From positions 3,782,001 through 3,846,000 of the forward strand of contig NZ_CP049015.1 of assembly GCF_011064845.1 (NCBI RefSeq): a stretch of DNA of 64,000 nt, in the 5' to 3' direction. The stretch comes from Citrobacter freundii ATCC 8090 = MTCC 1658 = NBRC 12681 (GTDB lineage Bacteria > Pseudomonadota > Gammaproteobacteria > Enterobacterales > Enterobacteriaceae). Shown piece by piece: positions 55,339 through 64,000 of the stretch (positions within the stretch are counted from its first letter, which is position 1; every line of letters begins with the position of its first letter). A program made the translations under genes and the position numbers. The notes under the pieces were generated by a model. It worked only from the letters and a program-made list of their open reading frames with translations, was not told the origin of the DNA and did not search any database.

Positions 55339-55741
55339 GGTGTCTCCTCACCATCAGATAGATGGCGCTTTCCTGGTGTATGTCGTGCAGCATGCTAAGC
55401 ATCAGCTTGCTCCACTCCTGCTGCTGCGGGGTCTGTACGGCACGCGCATCATCGAACGCGCGTGCCAGCATTTGCACATGGTTGAAATCGATAACGATCT
55501 CGCCGTATTTCGGCACACCTTCCATTTTCCGGCGAGCTTCGCTTCCCTCAGCAAGGGTAGCAATCCATGCCAGATATTCGTCCCATGGACAAGTTAACGC
55601 CGCTTCCAGGCAATCGATGATCCCAAGGTGGTGACCAATCGCCAGGCTGTAATAGACAACCTGCTGCGCCTCAGCGGGCGTCGCATCGTTCTCATCAATA
55701 AACTTACGGCTCAGTTGACTGAACACCACCGTTTCACTCAT
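55331..55741 (-). CDS. hycH: Hydrogenase-3 maturation protein HycH
   Basis: HycH is needed to mature the large subunit HycE; the biochemical role is not known, though it associates with precursor HycE in E. coli. It has 136 residues as in K-12, soluble and mostly helical, with no metal motif visible. It overlaps hycG by 4 bases and hycI by 8 bases, so translation is coupled through the 3' end of the operon. Confidence 0.94.
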   Translation of the reverse strand: MSETVVFSQLSRKFIDENDATPAEAQQVVYYSLAIGHHLGIIDCLEAALTCPWDEYLAWIATLAEGSEARRKMEGVPKYGEIVIDFNHVQMLARAFDDARAVQTPQQQEWSKLMLSMLHDIHQESAIYLMVRRHRD

Positions 55742-56505
55742 CGGATACGCGCCTCTTCGACAACATGGTTAAGATGCGTGACGATCTCGGTCAGACGCGG
55801 ATCGTTTTCCGCCTCCAGCCAGCGCGCCACCTGATGCTCGCCCTGCCCTAACTGCGTCATATAGTCATCAGCAATCTGGCGGCCATAGCGGTATCCCGCC
55901 AGACGGCGAGCCTCGCGATCCACCTTCACTCGCAGCGGCTGAACCATATCCGGATGCAGAATTTCGGCGGGCTGTTCGTCCAGTTCACCCGGCGCACGCG
56001 CGTGAATTTTTTGTTCCAGCAGACCCAACGCCATGGCAAAACCATACAGCGTGGCTGCAGGCGTTGGCGGGCAGCCAGGGATATACACATCCACCGGTAC
56101 GATTTTGTCCGTGCCGCCCCAGACGCAGTATAAGTCGTGGAAAATACCGCCGCTGTTACCGCAAGCACCGTAAGAGATACAAATTTTCGGGTCTGGCGCA
56201 GACTGCCAGGCGCGTAGCGCCGGAGAGCGCATGGCACGGGTTACCGCGCCGGTAAACAGCAGGATATCCGCATGGCGCGGGGACGGTACCACTTTGATGC
56301 CAAAACGTTCGGCGTCAAACAGCGGAGAAAGCGTGGCGAAGATTTCGATTTCGCAACCGTTGCAGCCGCCGCAGTCCACACGGTAAACGTACGCTGAACG
56401 CTTGATGCTTTTTAGCAGCGACGCTTTCATGCTGGCAATGGATTCATCCACCGTCATCGGTACCGGAATACCGTTGGCGTCACGTGGGCCTAATAAATTG
56501 CTCAT
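55738..56505 (-). CDS. hycG: Hydrogenase-3 small subunit HycG
   Basis: The [4Fe-4S] subunit next to the catalytic HycE (NuoB-like), passing electrons in formate hydrogenlyase. It has 255 residues as in K-12. The proximal cluster ligands are in [21 protein letters not shown] and PGCPPTP. The C-terminal part (about 165-255) is an extension relative to NuoB. The ATG complement is at 56503-56505, sharing one base with the hycF stop. Confidence 0.96.
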   Translation of the reverse strand: MSNLLGPRDANGIPVPMTVDESIASMKASLLKSIKRSAYVYRVDCGGCNGCEIEIFATLSPLFDAERFGIKVVPSPRHADILLFTGAVTRAMRSPALRAWQSAPDPKICISYGACGNSGGIFHDLYCVWGGTDKIVPVDVYIPGCPPTPAATLYGFAMALGLLEQKIHARAPGELDEQPAEILHPDMVQPLRVKVDREARRLAGYRYGRQIADDYMTQLGQGEHQVARWLEAENDPRLTEIVTHLNHVVEEARIR

Positions 56506-57047
56506 CAGCTGGCCTCTTTCATATGGCGAGTCAGTTCAATACGGTCAGACGGCACCAGGCATTTCTGGCGCTTACAGTCCGGGCAGGTCTCAAAGCTTTC
56601 ACGGTGGTTTTCCGCGCGGCTATCACCGTTGTGCTTAAGTAGCGCAATGGCGTAATCAATCTCTTTTTGTACCGCAAACGGACGGTTACATACGCGGCAA
56701 TTACACAGCGCAAAGCGGGACTGCTGCAGGAAATCCTCTTTCTTCCACACCGCCAGCTCATACTCCTGCGACAGCTTGATCGCCGCCGTCGGGCAAACTT
56801 CTTCGCAACGGGCGCAGAAGATGCAGCGACCGAGGTTGAACTGCCACGCCAGCTCATTGGTGGCCAGATCGGTTTCGACCGTCAACGCGTTCGACGGGCA
56901 CGCATTCACACAGGCCGCACAGCCAATGCACTGCTGCGGATTATGTTCCGGTTTGCCACGGAAGTTTTTATCGACCGCGATCGGCTCCAGCGGATACGAC
57001 GATGTCGGTGCCCCGGTTTTGATGACTTTTTTGATAAAGGTAAACAT
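56505..57047 (-). CDS. hycF: Formate hydrogenlyase ferredoxin subunit HycF
   Basis: A NuoI-like 8Fe ferredoxin subunit: 180 residues as in K-12. Two cluster motifs, [16 protein letters not shown] and [16 protein letters not shown], plus four cysteines in the C-terminal half ([10 protein letters not shown] and CPDCKRQKC) that could bind another metal. It is amphipathic at the N-terminus for membrane contact. The spacing to hycE is 9 bases. Confidence 0.95.
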   Translation of the reverse strand: MFTFIKKVIKTGAPTSSYPLEPIAVDKNFRGKPEHNPQQCIGCAACVNACPSNALTVETDLATNELAWQFNLGRCIFCARCEEVCPTAAIKLSQEYELAVWKKEDFLQQSRFALCNCRVCNRPFAVQKEIDYAIALLKHNGDSRAENHRESFETCPDCKRQKCLVPSDRIELTRHMKEAS

Positions 57048-57056
57048 GGCGATTCC

Positions 57057-58766
57057 TTATTTCAGCGGCGAGTTTTTACGCTCGATGCTGTAGCGCTCAA
57101 GTTCTTTGTACGGCACGACTTTGCTCTTCTTCTTACGTACATCGACCACGGTCATACGGTCAGTACAGGAGTAGCAAGGATCGAGGCTACCGATAATCAG
57201 CGGCGCATCGGAAACGGTATTACCACGCAGCATGTAGCGCAGCGTCGGCCAGTTGGCGTAGGTCGCCGCACGGCAGCGCCAGCGATACAGTTTCTGGTTG
57301 TCGCCGGTCATGCTCCAGTGAATGTCATCTCCGCGCGGCGCTTCAGCAAAGCCCAGTGCGAAACGGTGAGGAATGTAGGTAAAGCCTTCCACCATCAGCG
57401 GGCCGCCCGGCAGGTTATCCAGACCAAAGTCGATCATATTCAGTGCGGTGTAGACTTCATTAATACGAACTTTCAGACGAGAAATAACGTCGCAGCCTTG
57501 CTCGCTATGAACTTCCATCGGCAGCAGACCATAGCCGACAAACGGGTGATCGGCGCGGGTGTCACGCGCGTGGCCGCTGGCGCGAACCATCGGGCCGACG
57601 TTACTGAAGTCACGGGCAATTTCCGGATCCAGACGACCAATACCAACGGTACGCTGTTCCATATTCGGCGTACTGAGCAGCATATCGACCAGTTCCTGCA
57701 CGTCACGACGCATCTGCTGCGCCAGTTGACGGGTCTGGATCATATCTTCTTTCAGCAGATCACGACGGATACCGCCGATCAGGTTCAGACCGTAAGTTTT
57801 ACGAGCCCCGGTGAGGATTTCCGCCATCTTCATCGACGTTTCACGCACGCGGAAGAACTGCATAAAGCCGGAGTCAAAACCGGTGAAGTGACAGGCCAGG
57901 CCGAGGTTCAGCAGGTGCGAGTGCAGACGCTCAACTTCCAGTAGAATGGCACGGATCATCTGCGCACGTTCCGGCACCACGATGCCCATCGCATTCTCAA
58001 CGGAGGTGGTATAGGCGGTGCTATGCGCAAAGCCGCAGATACCACACACGCGATCTGACAGGAACGTCACTTCGTTGTAACCCATACGGGTTTCCGCCAG
58101 TTTCTCCATGCCGCGGTGGACATAGAACAGACGGTAGTCGGCATCAATAATGTTCTCGCCGTCCACGAACAGGCGGAAGTGACCGGGTTCATCGGAGGTG
58201 ACGTGCAACGGGCCAATCGGCACCACGTTATTTTTCTTGTCGCCCAGTTCGTTGATGAACTCGTAGGTTTCAGCATCGGTAGTCGGCGCCGGGCGCTGAC
58301 GATAATCCATGCTGTCTTTACGCAGCGGATAGAGTTCGTCCGGCCAGTCATCGGGCAGTACCAGACGACGCTCATCCGGCAAGCCAACCGGGATCAAACC
58401 GTACATATCGCGCACTTCGCGCTCGCCCCAGACCGCAGCCGGAACGCGCGGCGTGACGGACGGGAACTCCAGCTTATTGGCATCGACTTCAACGCGGACG
58501 GTTATCCAGCATTTGGTGCCCTGCTCCATCGACATCACATAATAAACAGCGTAATGGCCGCACAGCTGGCGTTCGTCGTTACCAAACAACACGGACAACC
58601 AGCCGCCCTGTTTGTAGTACAGGAACTCCACCACTTCCGGCAGGTAGTTCACCTTGACGGTGATCGTCAGCTGATCTTTGGTCTGCCAGGCTTCATCCAG
58701 CACCACGCCCGGAAAGGCCTGATGCAGCGCAGCGAGATATTGTTGACCTAATTTTTCTTCAGACAT
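57057..58766 (-). CDS. hycE: Hydrogenase-3 large subunit HycE
   Basis: The [NiFe] catalytic subunit that makes H2 from formate-derived electrons. It has 569 residues from the ATG at 58764-58766, as in K-12; a TTG two codons upstream is not used here. The N-terminal 30-kDa NuoC-like part (about 1-170) includes PAVWGEREVRDMYGLI, and the NuoD-like part follows. NiFe ligands are CGICGFAHS and DPCYSCTDR. The tail of about 32 residues after the second motif is the extension removed by HycI. Confidence 0.97.
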   Translation of the reverse strand: MSEEKLGQQYLAALHQAFPGVVLDEAWQTKDQLTITVKVNYLPEVVEFLYYKQGGWLSVLFGNDERQLCGHYAVYYVMSMEQGTKCWITVRVEVDANKLEFPSVTPRVPAAVWGEREVRDMYGLIPVGLPDERRLVLPDDWPDELYPLRKDSMDYRQRPAPTTDAETYEFINELGDKKNNVVPIGPLHVTSDEPGHFRLFVDGENIIDADYRLFYVHRGMEKLAETRMGYNEVTFLSDRVCGICGFAHSTAYTTSVENAMGIVVPERAQMIRAILLEVERLHSHLLNLGLACHFTGFDSGFMQFFRVRETSMKMAEILTGARKTYGLNLIGGIRRDLLKEDMIQTRQLAQQMRRDVQELVDMLLSTPNMEQRTVGIGRLDPEIARDFSNVGPMVRASGHARDTRADHPFVGYGLLPMEVHSEQGCDVISRLKVRINEVYTALNMIDFGLDNLPGGPLMVEGFTYIPHRFALGFAEAPRGDDIHWSMTGDNQKLYRWRCRAATYANWPTLRYMLRGNTVSDAPLIIGSLDPCYSCTDRMTVVDVRKKKSKVVPYKELERYSIERKNSPLK

Positions 58767-58783
58767 GCTCAAACTCTCTTAAA

Positions 58784-59707
58784 TCACGCCACCAGCAAGG
58801 AGACGAACGCTAAAAACGCAAACCCAAAACCGGCCCAGGTCACGCGTGAAGTGGCGCAAAAACGCAGACGCGCCATGCTGTTTTCGAACAGGGCGATGAC
58901 CAGCACGCCGAGGACCAGCTTGACGACGGCAATCACCAGCGCCAACAGCAGCCCACCCGCGGTGAAGGTTTCCATCTGTCCCCACGGCAGGAACACACCA
59001 ACGAACATTTGCAGAACGACCAGTTGCTTGAGGCTAATGCCCCATTTCAGCACGGCAAAACCGCTGCCGCTGTATTCAGTCAATGGACCTTCCTGCAGCT
59101 CTTGCTCTGCTTCTGCCAGATCGAATGGCAGTTTGCCCATTTCGATAAAGGTGGCGAAAGCACAGGCGCACAGTGCCAGAATCAGCGGGATGCTGCGCGC
59201 AGCAGGCCAGTGGTAAATGGTATCGGCGATATTGCTGATATGGGTTGAACCCGCAATCTGTGCCGCTACCCACAGCCCCAGCAACAGGATAGGTTCAACC
59301 AGCACGCCGAGCATCGCTTCACGGCTGGCACCAATGGCGGTAAACGGGCTACCGGTATCCAGTCCCGCGATAGAGAAGAAAAAACGGGCAATGGCGAACA
59401 GGTAAATTAAGGTGATCAGATCGCCCAGTTGCGGCAGCGGTGAGCCAACGGTCACTACCGGTAGCGCAGTGGCGATAGTCAGCATCACGCCCACCATCAC
59501 AAACGGCGTCAAGCGGAAGACCCAACTGGAATCCGCAGGCGCAATGCTCTGACGGCCCAGCAGTTTGATAATGTCGCGGTATTCCTGCAAAACGCCCGGA
59601 CCGCGGCGATTGTGCAAACGCGCGCGCGCCACGCGGGTAACGCCGGACAGCAGCGGCGCAACGGCAAACAGCACCAGCGCCTGAATTAACGGATATAAAA
59701 CACTCAT
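58784..59707 (-). CDS. hycD: Formate hydrogenlyase membrane subunit HycD
   Basis: A NuoH-like inner-membrane subunit that anchors the hydrogenase arm. It has 307 residues as in K-12, with about eight hydrophobic helices. Conserved charged loops of the NuoH family are visible: RRGPGVLQEYRDIIKLL and FDLAEAEQELQEG. It starts one codon-length before the hycC stop (2-base gap), so coupling is likely. Confidence 0.96.
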   Translation of the reverse strand: MSVLYPLIQALVLFAVAPLLSGVTRVARARLHNRRGPGVLQEYRDIIKLLGRQSIAPADSSWVFRLTPFVMVGVMLTIATALPVVTVGSPLPQLGDLITLIYLFAIARFFFSIAGLDTGSPFTAIGASREAMLGVLVEPILLLGLWVAAQIAGSTHISNIADTIYHWPAARSIPLILALCACAFATFIEMGKLPFDLAEAEQELQEGPLTEYSGSGFAVLKWGISLKQLVVLQMFVGVFLPWGQMETFTAGGLLLALVIAVVKLVLGVLVIALFENSMARLRFCATSRVTWAGFGFAFLAFVSLLVA

Positions 59708-59709
59708 TT

Positions 59710-61536
59710 TCAGGCTCCTCGTGAAACCACAATCACCACCAGCACCGCCAGCTCAATCAGCGCCAGGCGACGGAACAGCACCGGCGCAGCCGCATTCTCC
59801 CAGCCCGGAACCAGTGATACCGGATTCAACCACTTACGCAGTTTGAGTACCGGGGCAAAGGCTTCTTTCACCGGCATGGCAAAACCGTGCGCGGTAATGA
59901 CCATTGACTGCTCGTGATCGTAACCACACACCCATGCCGCACCGCGTGAACGCGACGGCAGACGGTTGCCTTTGAAAATTGCCATGATGATGAACGGCAG
60001 CAGCGGACATGCGATCAGCAGCAGCGTGATCATTGGCTGAGAAACGGTGGTGTTCGCAGTTTCCAGCGGCAGCGGAACGGCAGATGAGATCATCGGCAGC
60101 AGCCACGGCGCAGCCACGCCGCCAATCACACAGCAGATAGCCAGCGCAACGACGCTCACGCCCATCAGGATTGGTGCGCAGCAGGCGTTTTCAGCTTCCT
60201 TCGTGCGCGGTGCACCAAGGAACGTTACGCCATAGACTTTCGCCATACACATCACCGCCAGCGCGCCGGTAATTGCCAGCCCAACCGCCAGCAACGGCCC
60301 TAACAGACGACCGACAAACGCCCCGCTGTTACCCAGCTTGAAGAAGGATTGATAGATAACCCACTCACCGGCAAAACCGTTCAGCGGCGGCAGCGCGGCC
60401 ATCGCCATCAGGCCAACCAGCATCGCCAGAGAGATAACCGGCATGCGTTTGCCGATACCGCCCAGTTTTTCGATATCACGATGACCGGTACGGAACCAGA
60501 TGCTGCCTGCGCCCAGGAATAGAACGCTTTTGAAAAGGCTGTGGTTTACCAGGTGGTACAGACCGCCGGTCAAACCCAGCGCAATCAGCGCCGGTTGATT
60601 CAGGGAAATCCCGGTCACGCCAGCGCCCAGCCCCAGCAGAATAATGCCGATGTTTTCCAGCGTGTGGTACGCCAGCAGGCGCTGGATATTGTGTTCCATC
60701 AGCGCATACAGACCGCCAACAAATGCGGTGATCATGCCCAACACCAGCAGCGTAACCCCCCACCACAGCGGTGCATTACCGCCCAGCAGCGACAGGGAGA
60801 GAATACCCAGTAGACCGACCTTCATGACGACGGTAGAGAACAGTGCCGCAGCCGGTGCGCTGGCATTGGCGTGTGCCTGTGGCACCCAACCATGCAGAGG
60901 AATAATCCCGGCCAGCAGGCCAAAACCTGCCACGCCCAGCAGCCAGATGTCAGACCCGAGCGGCAGCTCCTGGGTGCGCAGGTCTAGCAGACGCAGCTCC
61001 AGAGTGCCGTAACGTTGCCACACAAGGTAGCAGGCAACCGCCAGCAGCAGCGTACCAATACGCCCCAGCGCAAACCACAGTTTGCCTTCTTTACTGCAGC
61101 CGGTGAGGAACACGGCACACAGCGCCATGATTTCCGCCATCACCACCAGCGTACCGAGGTTGCTGGCAACCACCGCACATACCGCCGCGGCCATCAGCAG
61201 ATTCACCAGCAGGCCGTTAGCTTTCACCTGCGGATGACGATGCCAGTCAATGTTGTACAGGCTGACAAACAGGCCGCACAGTCCCAGCGTAATCAGCCAG
61301 ATAGCATTCAGCGGAGTAATTTGCAGACTGTGCCCAATAAACGGCATCACGCCGCTCACCGCCAGCGCATTAGTCAGAACGGTAAAACCAGCGGCTGCCG
61401 TACACAAGCTGCCGACCGCACCGCCAACTCCAGCAATCCAGCCGCTCAGCGATTTATGAAATGAAAACAGAAATGCCAGAACCGCAGCCGCTGTAAACCA
61501 GGCCACGCCGCTGTTAATCAGTGAAATTGCGCTCAT
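59710..61536 (-). CDS. hycC: Formate hydrogenlyase membrane subunit HycC
   Basis: A NuoL/MrpA-type antiporter-like subunit, 608 residues as in K-12, with about 14-16 hydrophobic helices. The conserved proton-path segments are present: PLHGWVPQAHANASAPAAALFSTVVMKVG and HLVNHSLFKSVLFLGAGS, which carry the Lys and His residues typical of the family. It overlaps hycB by 4 bases. The equivalent complex-I subunits pump protons; pumping by formate hydrogenlyase is debated. Confidence 0.96.
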   Translation of the reverse strand: MSAISLINSGVAWFTAAAVLAFLFSFHKSLSGWIAGVGGAVGSLCTAAAGFTVLTNALAVSGVMPFIGHSLQITPLNAIWLITLGLCGLFVSLYNIDWHRHPQVKANGLLVNLLMAAAVCAVVASNLGTLVVMAEIMALCAVFLTGCSKEGKLWFALGRIGTLLLAVACYLVWQRYGTLELRLLDLRTQELPLGSDIWLLGVAGFGLLAGIIPLHGWVPQAHANASAPAAALFSTVVMKVGLLGILSLSLLGGNAPLWWGVTLLVLGMITAFVGGLYALMEHNIQRLLAYHTLENIGIILLGLGAGVTGISLNQPALIALGLTGGLYHLVNHSLFKSVLFLGAGSIWFRTGHRDIEKLGGIGKRMPVISLAMLVGLMAMAALPPLNGFAGEWVIYQSFFKLGNSGAFVGRLLGPLLAVGLAITGALAVMCMAKVYGVTFLGAPRTKEAENACCAPILMGVSVVALAICCVIGGVAAPWLLPMISSAVPLPLETANTTVSQPMITLLLIACPLLPFIIMAIFKGNRLPSRSRGAAWVCGYDHEQSMVITAHGFAMPVKEAFAPVLKLRKWLNPVSLVPGWENAAAPVLFRRLALIELAVLVVIVVSRGA

Positions 61537-62144
61537 TTTGCATCCCCACTCTGAGCCTGCTGAAACAAGGTGAGATCGCCAAAATCGGTATTGAAAGTCA
61601 GCTCACGCTTACGTTTGCTGGCGCGGGCGATATCCATGTTGCTCACCAGGTGCAGGGCTTTGGTCGGACACATGCGCACGCAGGCCGGACCAAGCTCGTC
61701 AAAACTGCACAGATCGCATTTCACCGCGATGGCACGAACGCCTGGAACCCAGTCCAACAGCGAACTCACGCGAGCAGGCGCTGGCGGAGCCGGAGGCGCT
61801 TTTGGCGTATTGGCGTTTGCCGGGATATGCAGCGGACGGCTACCAGAAAACTCTATCGCGCCAAACGGACAAGCGATCCCGCACAGTTTGCAGCTTACGC
61901 ACAGGCTTTCATTCAGCTGTACGGCGCCATCAACGCGGTTAATGGCATTAACCGGACACACGGTGGCGCAAGGCGCATCTTCACACTGGTGGCAAAGCTG
62001 CGGCGCGGATTCTTTTTCATTTAACATCACTTTCAGGCGCGGCATTGACTGCAGGCCATGCTGGCGATGTGTCTCTGAGCAGGCGGCTTCACAGGTGTGG
62101 CAGCCAATACAAAGAGTGGAGTCAGCAATTACAAAACGATTCAC
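61533..62144 (-). CDS. hycB: Formate hydrogenlyase ferredoxin subunit HycB
   Basis: HycB carries four [4Fe-4S] clusters linking formate dehydrogenase-H to hydrogenase-3. It has 203 residues as in K-12. Cys motifs: CIGCHTCEAAC, CHQCEDAPCATVC, CVSCKLCGIAC and CDLCSFDELGPACVRMC. A Pro/Ala-rich stretch (TPKAPPAPPAPARV, about 115-130) forms a linker. The start codon is GTG (complement 62142-62144) with AGGAA upstream. FhlA-type sites lie in the hycA-hycB gap. Confidence 0.96.
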   Translation of the reverse strand: MNRFVIADSTLCIGCHTCEAACSETHRQHGLQSMPRLKVMLNEKESAPQLCHQCEDAPCATVCPVNAINRVDGAVQLNESLCVSCKLCGIACPFGAIEFSGSRPLHIPANANTPKAPPAPPAPARVSSLLDWVPGVRAIAVKCDLCSFDELGPACVRMCPTKALHLVSNMDIARASKRKRELTFNTDFGDLTLFQQAQSGDAK

Positions 62145-62164
62145 CAGGCATTCCTCAGGTGATA

Positions 62165-62207
62165 GTCATTTTTGACGAAAACATGTCTGCAAAATGTCAT
62201 TTCGACA
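62165..62207. promoter_or_regulatory. FhlA-type sites in the hycA-hycB gap
   Basis: GTCATTTTTGAC (62165-62176) and TGTCATTTCGACA (62195-62207). On the minus strand the second reads TGTCGAAATGACA, an exact match to TGTCG-N3-TGACA, the FhlA consensus as I recall it. K-12 has an FhlA binding region at this place. Confidence 0.75.
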
Positions 62208-62287
62208 TTTTTCGACATGCCCATTCCCTAAAACATCGTGACGCAGTATGTAAACCGCATCATGACAAAGTGGACAGCACCTGAGGC

Positions 62288-62746
62288 TTAAGCCGGGCTA
62301 TGTCCCTCAACCAGTTGGCTTAAATTCACCGGCATATTGTTCTCAACCGCGGTGTACAGGCTGTCGTAGACGGTGGCGATTTTCTCGAGATAGTGCTCCA
62401 GCACCTGTTCGCGATCGCGGTTACTGAAACGCTCATCGACTTGACCGTCGATGGTCAACTGTGCCTGTGCAATCAGTTGCTTATCATCACCATCTTTTGT
62501 TTCGACGTAGTACTCGATGGTGTGGCTATTGAAGCCATCCGCCAGCGTGACGTAGATAGTGAAGTGTTCAAAAAGGACAAAGCAGAGATCTTTGTCCGGC
62601 GCACAGCTCATTGCATGATGCAAACGCGCTTTCGAGAGGGTGATCCCCTGAACCAGCGAGTTGCAGTAAATACGCCACTGGTCCTGTAGGCGACGATGCC
62701 GTTCAGCGATGTAATCGGCTTTTTCGCTTATTTCCCAAATAGTCAT
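62288..62746 (-). CDS. hycA: Formate hydrogenlyase repressor HycA
   Basis: HycA lowers expression of the FhlA regulon, probably by acting on FhlA itself. It has 152 residues (153 in K-12), soluble, without an obvious DNA-binding motif. First gene of the hyc operon, read leftward from a sigma-54 promoter about 40 bases upstream. The 143-base gap to hycB holds FhlA-type palindromes. Confidence 0.94.
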   Translation of the reverse strand: MTIWEISEKADYIAERHRRLQDQWRIYCNSLVQGITLSKARLHHAMSCAPDKDLCFVLFEHFTIYVTLADGFNSHTIEYYVETKDGDDKQLIAQAQLTIDGQVDERFSNRDREQVLEHYLEKIATVYDSLYTAVENNMPVNLSQLVEGHSPA

Positions 62747-62783
62747 GTCAGGTTACCCGTTTAGCAGAGATGAACAGCCTTAA

Positions 62784-62798
62784 GCACATTTCATGCCA
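62784..62798 (-). promoter_or_regulatory. Sigma-54 promoter of the hyc operon
   Basis: Minus strand TGGCATGAAATGTGC: GG and GC separated by exactly 10 bases, about 38 bases upstream of the hycA start codon. Confidence 0.92.
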
Positions 62799-62852
62799 AA
62801 ATTAAATTACTTAATTTTCATATAGATAAAAAATAAAAGGCGGGTGACGACA

Positions 62853-62865
62853 TGTCATTTCGTCA
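62853..62865. promoter_or_regulatory. FhlA-type site in the hyc/hyp divergent region
   Basis: TGTCATTTCGTCA, one base from the FhlA-type consensus, followed by CGTCATTGTCACGA. It lies between the two divergent sigma-54 promoters and could serve both. Confidence 0.6.
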
Positions 62866-62899
62866 TTATCGTCATTGTCACGAATGAAAGAATTCAACC

Positions 62900-62914
62900 T
62901 GGCATGCTTATTGC
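62900..62914 (+). promoter_or_regulatory. Sigma-54 promoter of the hyp operon
   Basis: TGGCATGCTTATTGC: GG at 62901-62902, GC at 62913-62914, spacing 10. About 30 bases before the hypA start. Confidence 0.92.
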
Positions 62915-62944
62915 TTTTGATATGGCAACTTCACAGGAGGCGGT

Positions 62945-63316
62945 ATGCACGAAATAACCCTCTGCCAACGGGCACTGGAATTGATTGAACAACAGGCCAC
63001 GCAACACGGTGCTCAGCGAGTAACTGGGGTCTGGCTCAAAATTGGCGCATTTTCTTGCGTAGAAACCAGCGCTCTCTCCTTTTGTTTTGATCTGGTATGC
63101 CGCGGGACCCTTGCAGAAGGTTGTAAACTCCACCTCGAAGAACAAGAAGCCGAATGTTGGTGCGAATCTTGTCAACAATACGTCACGTTACTGACGCAAC
63201 GCGTGCGCCGATGTCCGCAATGCAACAGCGATATGCTGAGAATTGTGGCCGATGACGGCCTACAGATTCGACGTATTGAAATAGATCAGACTCCAGCGCC
63301 GGATGGCGACGCTTAA
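62945..63316 (+). CDS. hypA: Hydrogenase nickel-incorporation protein HypA
   Basis: HypA delivers nickel to hydrogenase-3 with HypB. It has 123 residues, seven more than K-12. The nickel site is the N-terminal MHE; the structural zinc site has two Cys pairs, CWCESC and CPQC. CACAGGAGGCGGT precedes the ATG. The extra tail TPAPDGDA comes from reading into the adjacent REP element, whose GCTTAA supplies the stop. Confidence 0.95.
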   Translation: MHEITLCQRALELIEQQATQHGAQRVTGVWLKIGAFSCVETSALSFCFDLVCRGTLAEGCKLHLEEQEAECWCESCQQYVTLLTQRVRRCPQCNSDMLRIVADDGLQIRRIEIDQTPAPDGDA

Positions 63317-63381
63317 GCGTCTTATCCAGCCTACAGAAAGAGCTCGTTTGTAGGCCGGATAAGGCAACGCAGTCATCCGGC
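63298..63381. repeat. BIME between hypA and hypB
   Basis: REP units GCCGGATGGCGACG...TTATCCAGC (63298-63331) and GCCGGATAAGGC...CATCCGGC (63354-63381), inverted. The first overlaps the last codons of hypA. Confidence 0.88.
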
Positions 63382-63419
63382 AACAGATGTATCGCAAGTA
63401 AAAAGATCAGGAGTGAGCG

Positions 63420-64000
63420 ATGTGTACGACATGTGGTTGCGCTGAAGGCAACCTATATATAGAGGGTGATGAGCATAATCCCCACTCGGCGTTTCGCAGC
63501 GCGCCATTTGCCCCAGCGGCTCGTCCAGCGCTGAATATTACCGGTGTGAAGACCTCAAATTTCACACCGAGCCAGACCGAAGAAGGCGATTTGCACTACG
63601 GTCACGGTGAGGCAGGAACCCACGCACCAGGTATGAGCCAACGCCGTATGCTGGAAGTGGAAATTGACGTACTGGACAAAAACAACCGCCTGGCCGAGCG
63701 CAACCGTGCCCGCTTTGCGGCCCGTCAGCATCTGGTGCTGAACCTTGTTTCAAGCCCGGGCTCCGGTAAAACCACGCTGCTGACCGAAACGCTGATGAAG
63801 CTGAAAGATAGCGTGCCGTGCGCCGTTATTGAAGGTGACCAGCAGACGGTGAACGATGCTGCCCGTATTCGCGCCACAGGCACGCCCGCCATTCAAGTCA
63901 ACACCGGTAAAGGTTGCCACCTTGACGCACAAATGATTGCTGACGCTGCGCCGCGTTTGCCGCTTGACGATAACGGCATTCTGTTCATTGAGAACGTCGG
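63420..64000 (+). CDS. hypB: Hydrogenase nickel-incorporation GTPase HypB, 5' part
   Basis: The frame is open to the end of the window; 193 residues are present of about 290 in K-12. HypB is a GTPase that loads nickel into hydrogenases with HypA. The N-terminus MCTTCGC holds the high-affinity nickel site (Cys2, Cys5, Cys7); a flexible, His-containing region follows ([12 protein letters not shown]). The P-loop [10 protein letters not shown] is near 110-119, and [10 protein letters not shown] and GCHLDAQM carry the second metal ligands. CAGGAGTGAGCG precedes the ATG. Confidence 0.96.
   Translation, partial: MCTTCGCAEGNLYIEGDEHNPHSAFRSAPFAPAARPALNITGVKTSNFTPSQTEEGDLHYGHGEAGTHAPGMSQRRMLEVEIDVLDKNNRLAERNRARFAARQHLVLNLVSSPGSGKTTLLTETLMKLKDSVPCAVIEGDQQTVNDAARIRATGTPAIQVNTGKGCHLDAQMIADAAPRLPLDDNGILFIENV

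Noticed and set aside
56667..57944. 425-codon plus-strand frame
   Set aside because: Antisense to hycF-hycE; composition is shadow-like and there is no ribosome site.

Overview
This window is chromosomal DNA from an enteric gammaproteobacterium. Gene content and order follow the Escherichia coli K-12 segment from gabD to hypB almost gene for gene, and protein lengths mostly match the K-12 products to the residue. Several features argue against E. coli itself. An intact ygaY-type transporter is present, which I recall as a pseudogene in K-12. A yodC-like gene sits between ygaP and stpA. A MocR regulator and a carboxymuconolactone-decarboxylase gene stand where ygaM is expected. A large sugar porin lies between emrB and luxS, and a SymE-like gene lies between ascB and hycI. 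Citrobacter or a close relative is my best guess; this is inference, since no marker such as 16S rRNA is present.

Layout, left half. 1-4460: GABA catabolism (gabD 3' end, gabT, gabP, csiR). 4473-8298: small stress and envelope genes (kbp, yqaE, ygaV-ygaP, a yodC-like gene, stpA, alaE, ygaC). 8417-10495: an accessory block (ERIC element, mocR, divergent AhpD-like gene, BIME). 10561-14422: the class Ib ribonucleotide reductase operon nrdHIEF behind two NrdR boxes. 14681-18221: the osmoregulated glycine betaine/proline ABC transporter proVWX. 18412-24260: transport and efflux (ygaY-like, ygaZH, mprA-emrAB). 24309-25676: an orphan carbohydrate porin. 26023-29313: luxS, the sRNA gene micA, gshA, yqaA and yqaB.

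Layout, right half. 29561-30396: a tRNA operon (serV, then four tRNA-Arg-ACG genes) with a 248-bp tandem organisation. 30733-36167: csrA, alaS, recX, recA with its LexA box, and pncC. 36360-37439: mltB. 37705-42693: the sorbitol operon srlAEBD-gutM-srlR-gutQ. 42690-46983: the nitric oxide detoxification pair norR / norVW, with three NorR enhancer sites and a sigma-54 promoter. 47145-50074: hypF and hydN. 50220-54399: the aryl-beta-glucoside system ascG / ascFB, apparently intact. 54515-54811: a LexA box followed by the SymE-like gene. 54868-62746: the complete formate hydrogenlyase operon hycABCDEFGHI, transcribed leftward. 62900 to the end: hypA and the start of hypB, rightward.

How the genes work together. 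The right third is an anaerobic fermentation region: sigma-54 promoters and FhlA-type palindromes lie upstream of hycA, hycB, hypA and hydN, so hydrogenase-3 subunits and their maturation proteins should be switched on together by formate. Two SOS-type operators are visible, at recA and at the SymE-like gene. REP/BIME palindromes occupy many intergenic gaps, and three ERIC copies (127 bp, about 109 bp and 64 bp) are present. No phage, plasmid, CRISPR or insertion sequence was recognised. The least conserved and most interesting parts are the SOS-linked SymE-like gene, the mocR/AhpD-like block, the orphan porin and the tRNA repeat array.
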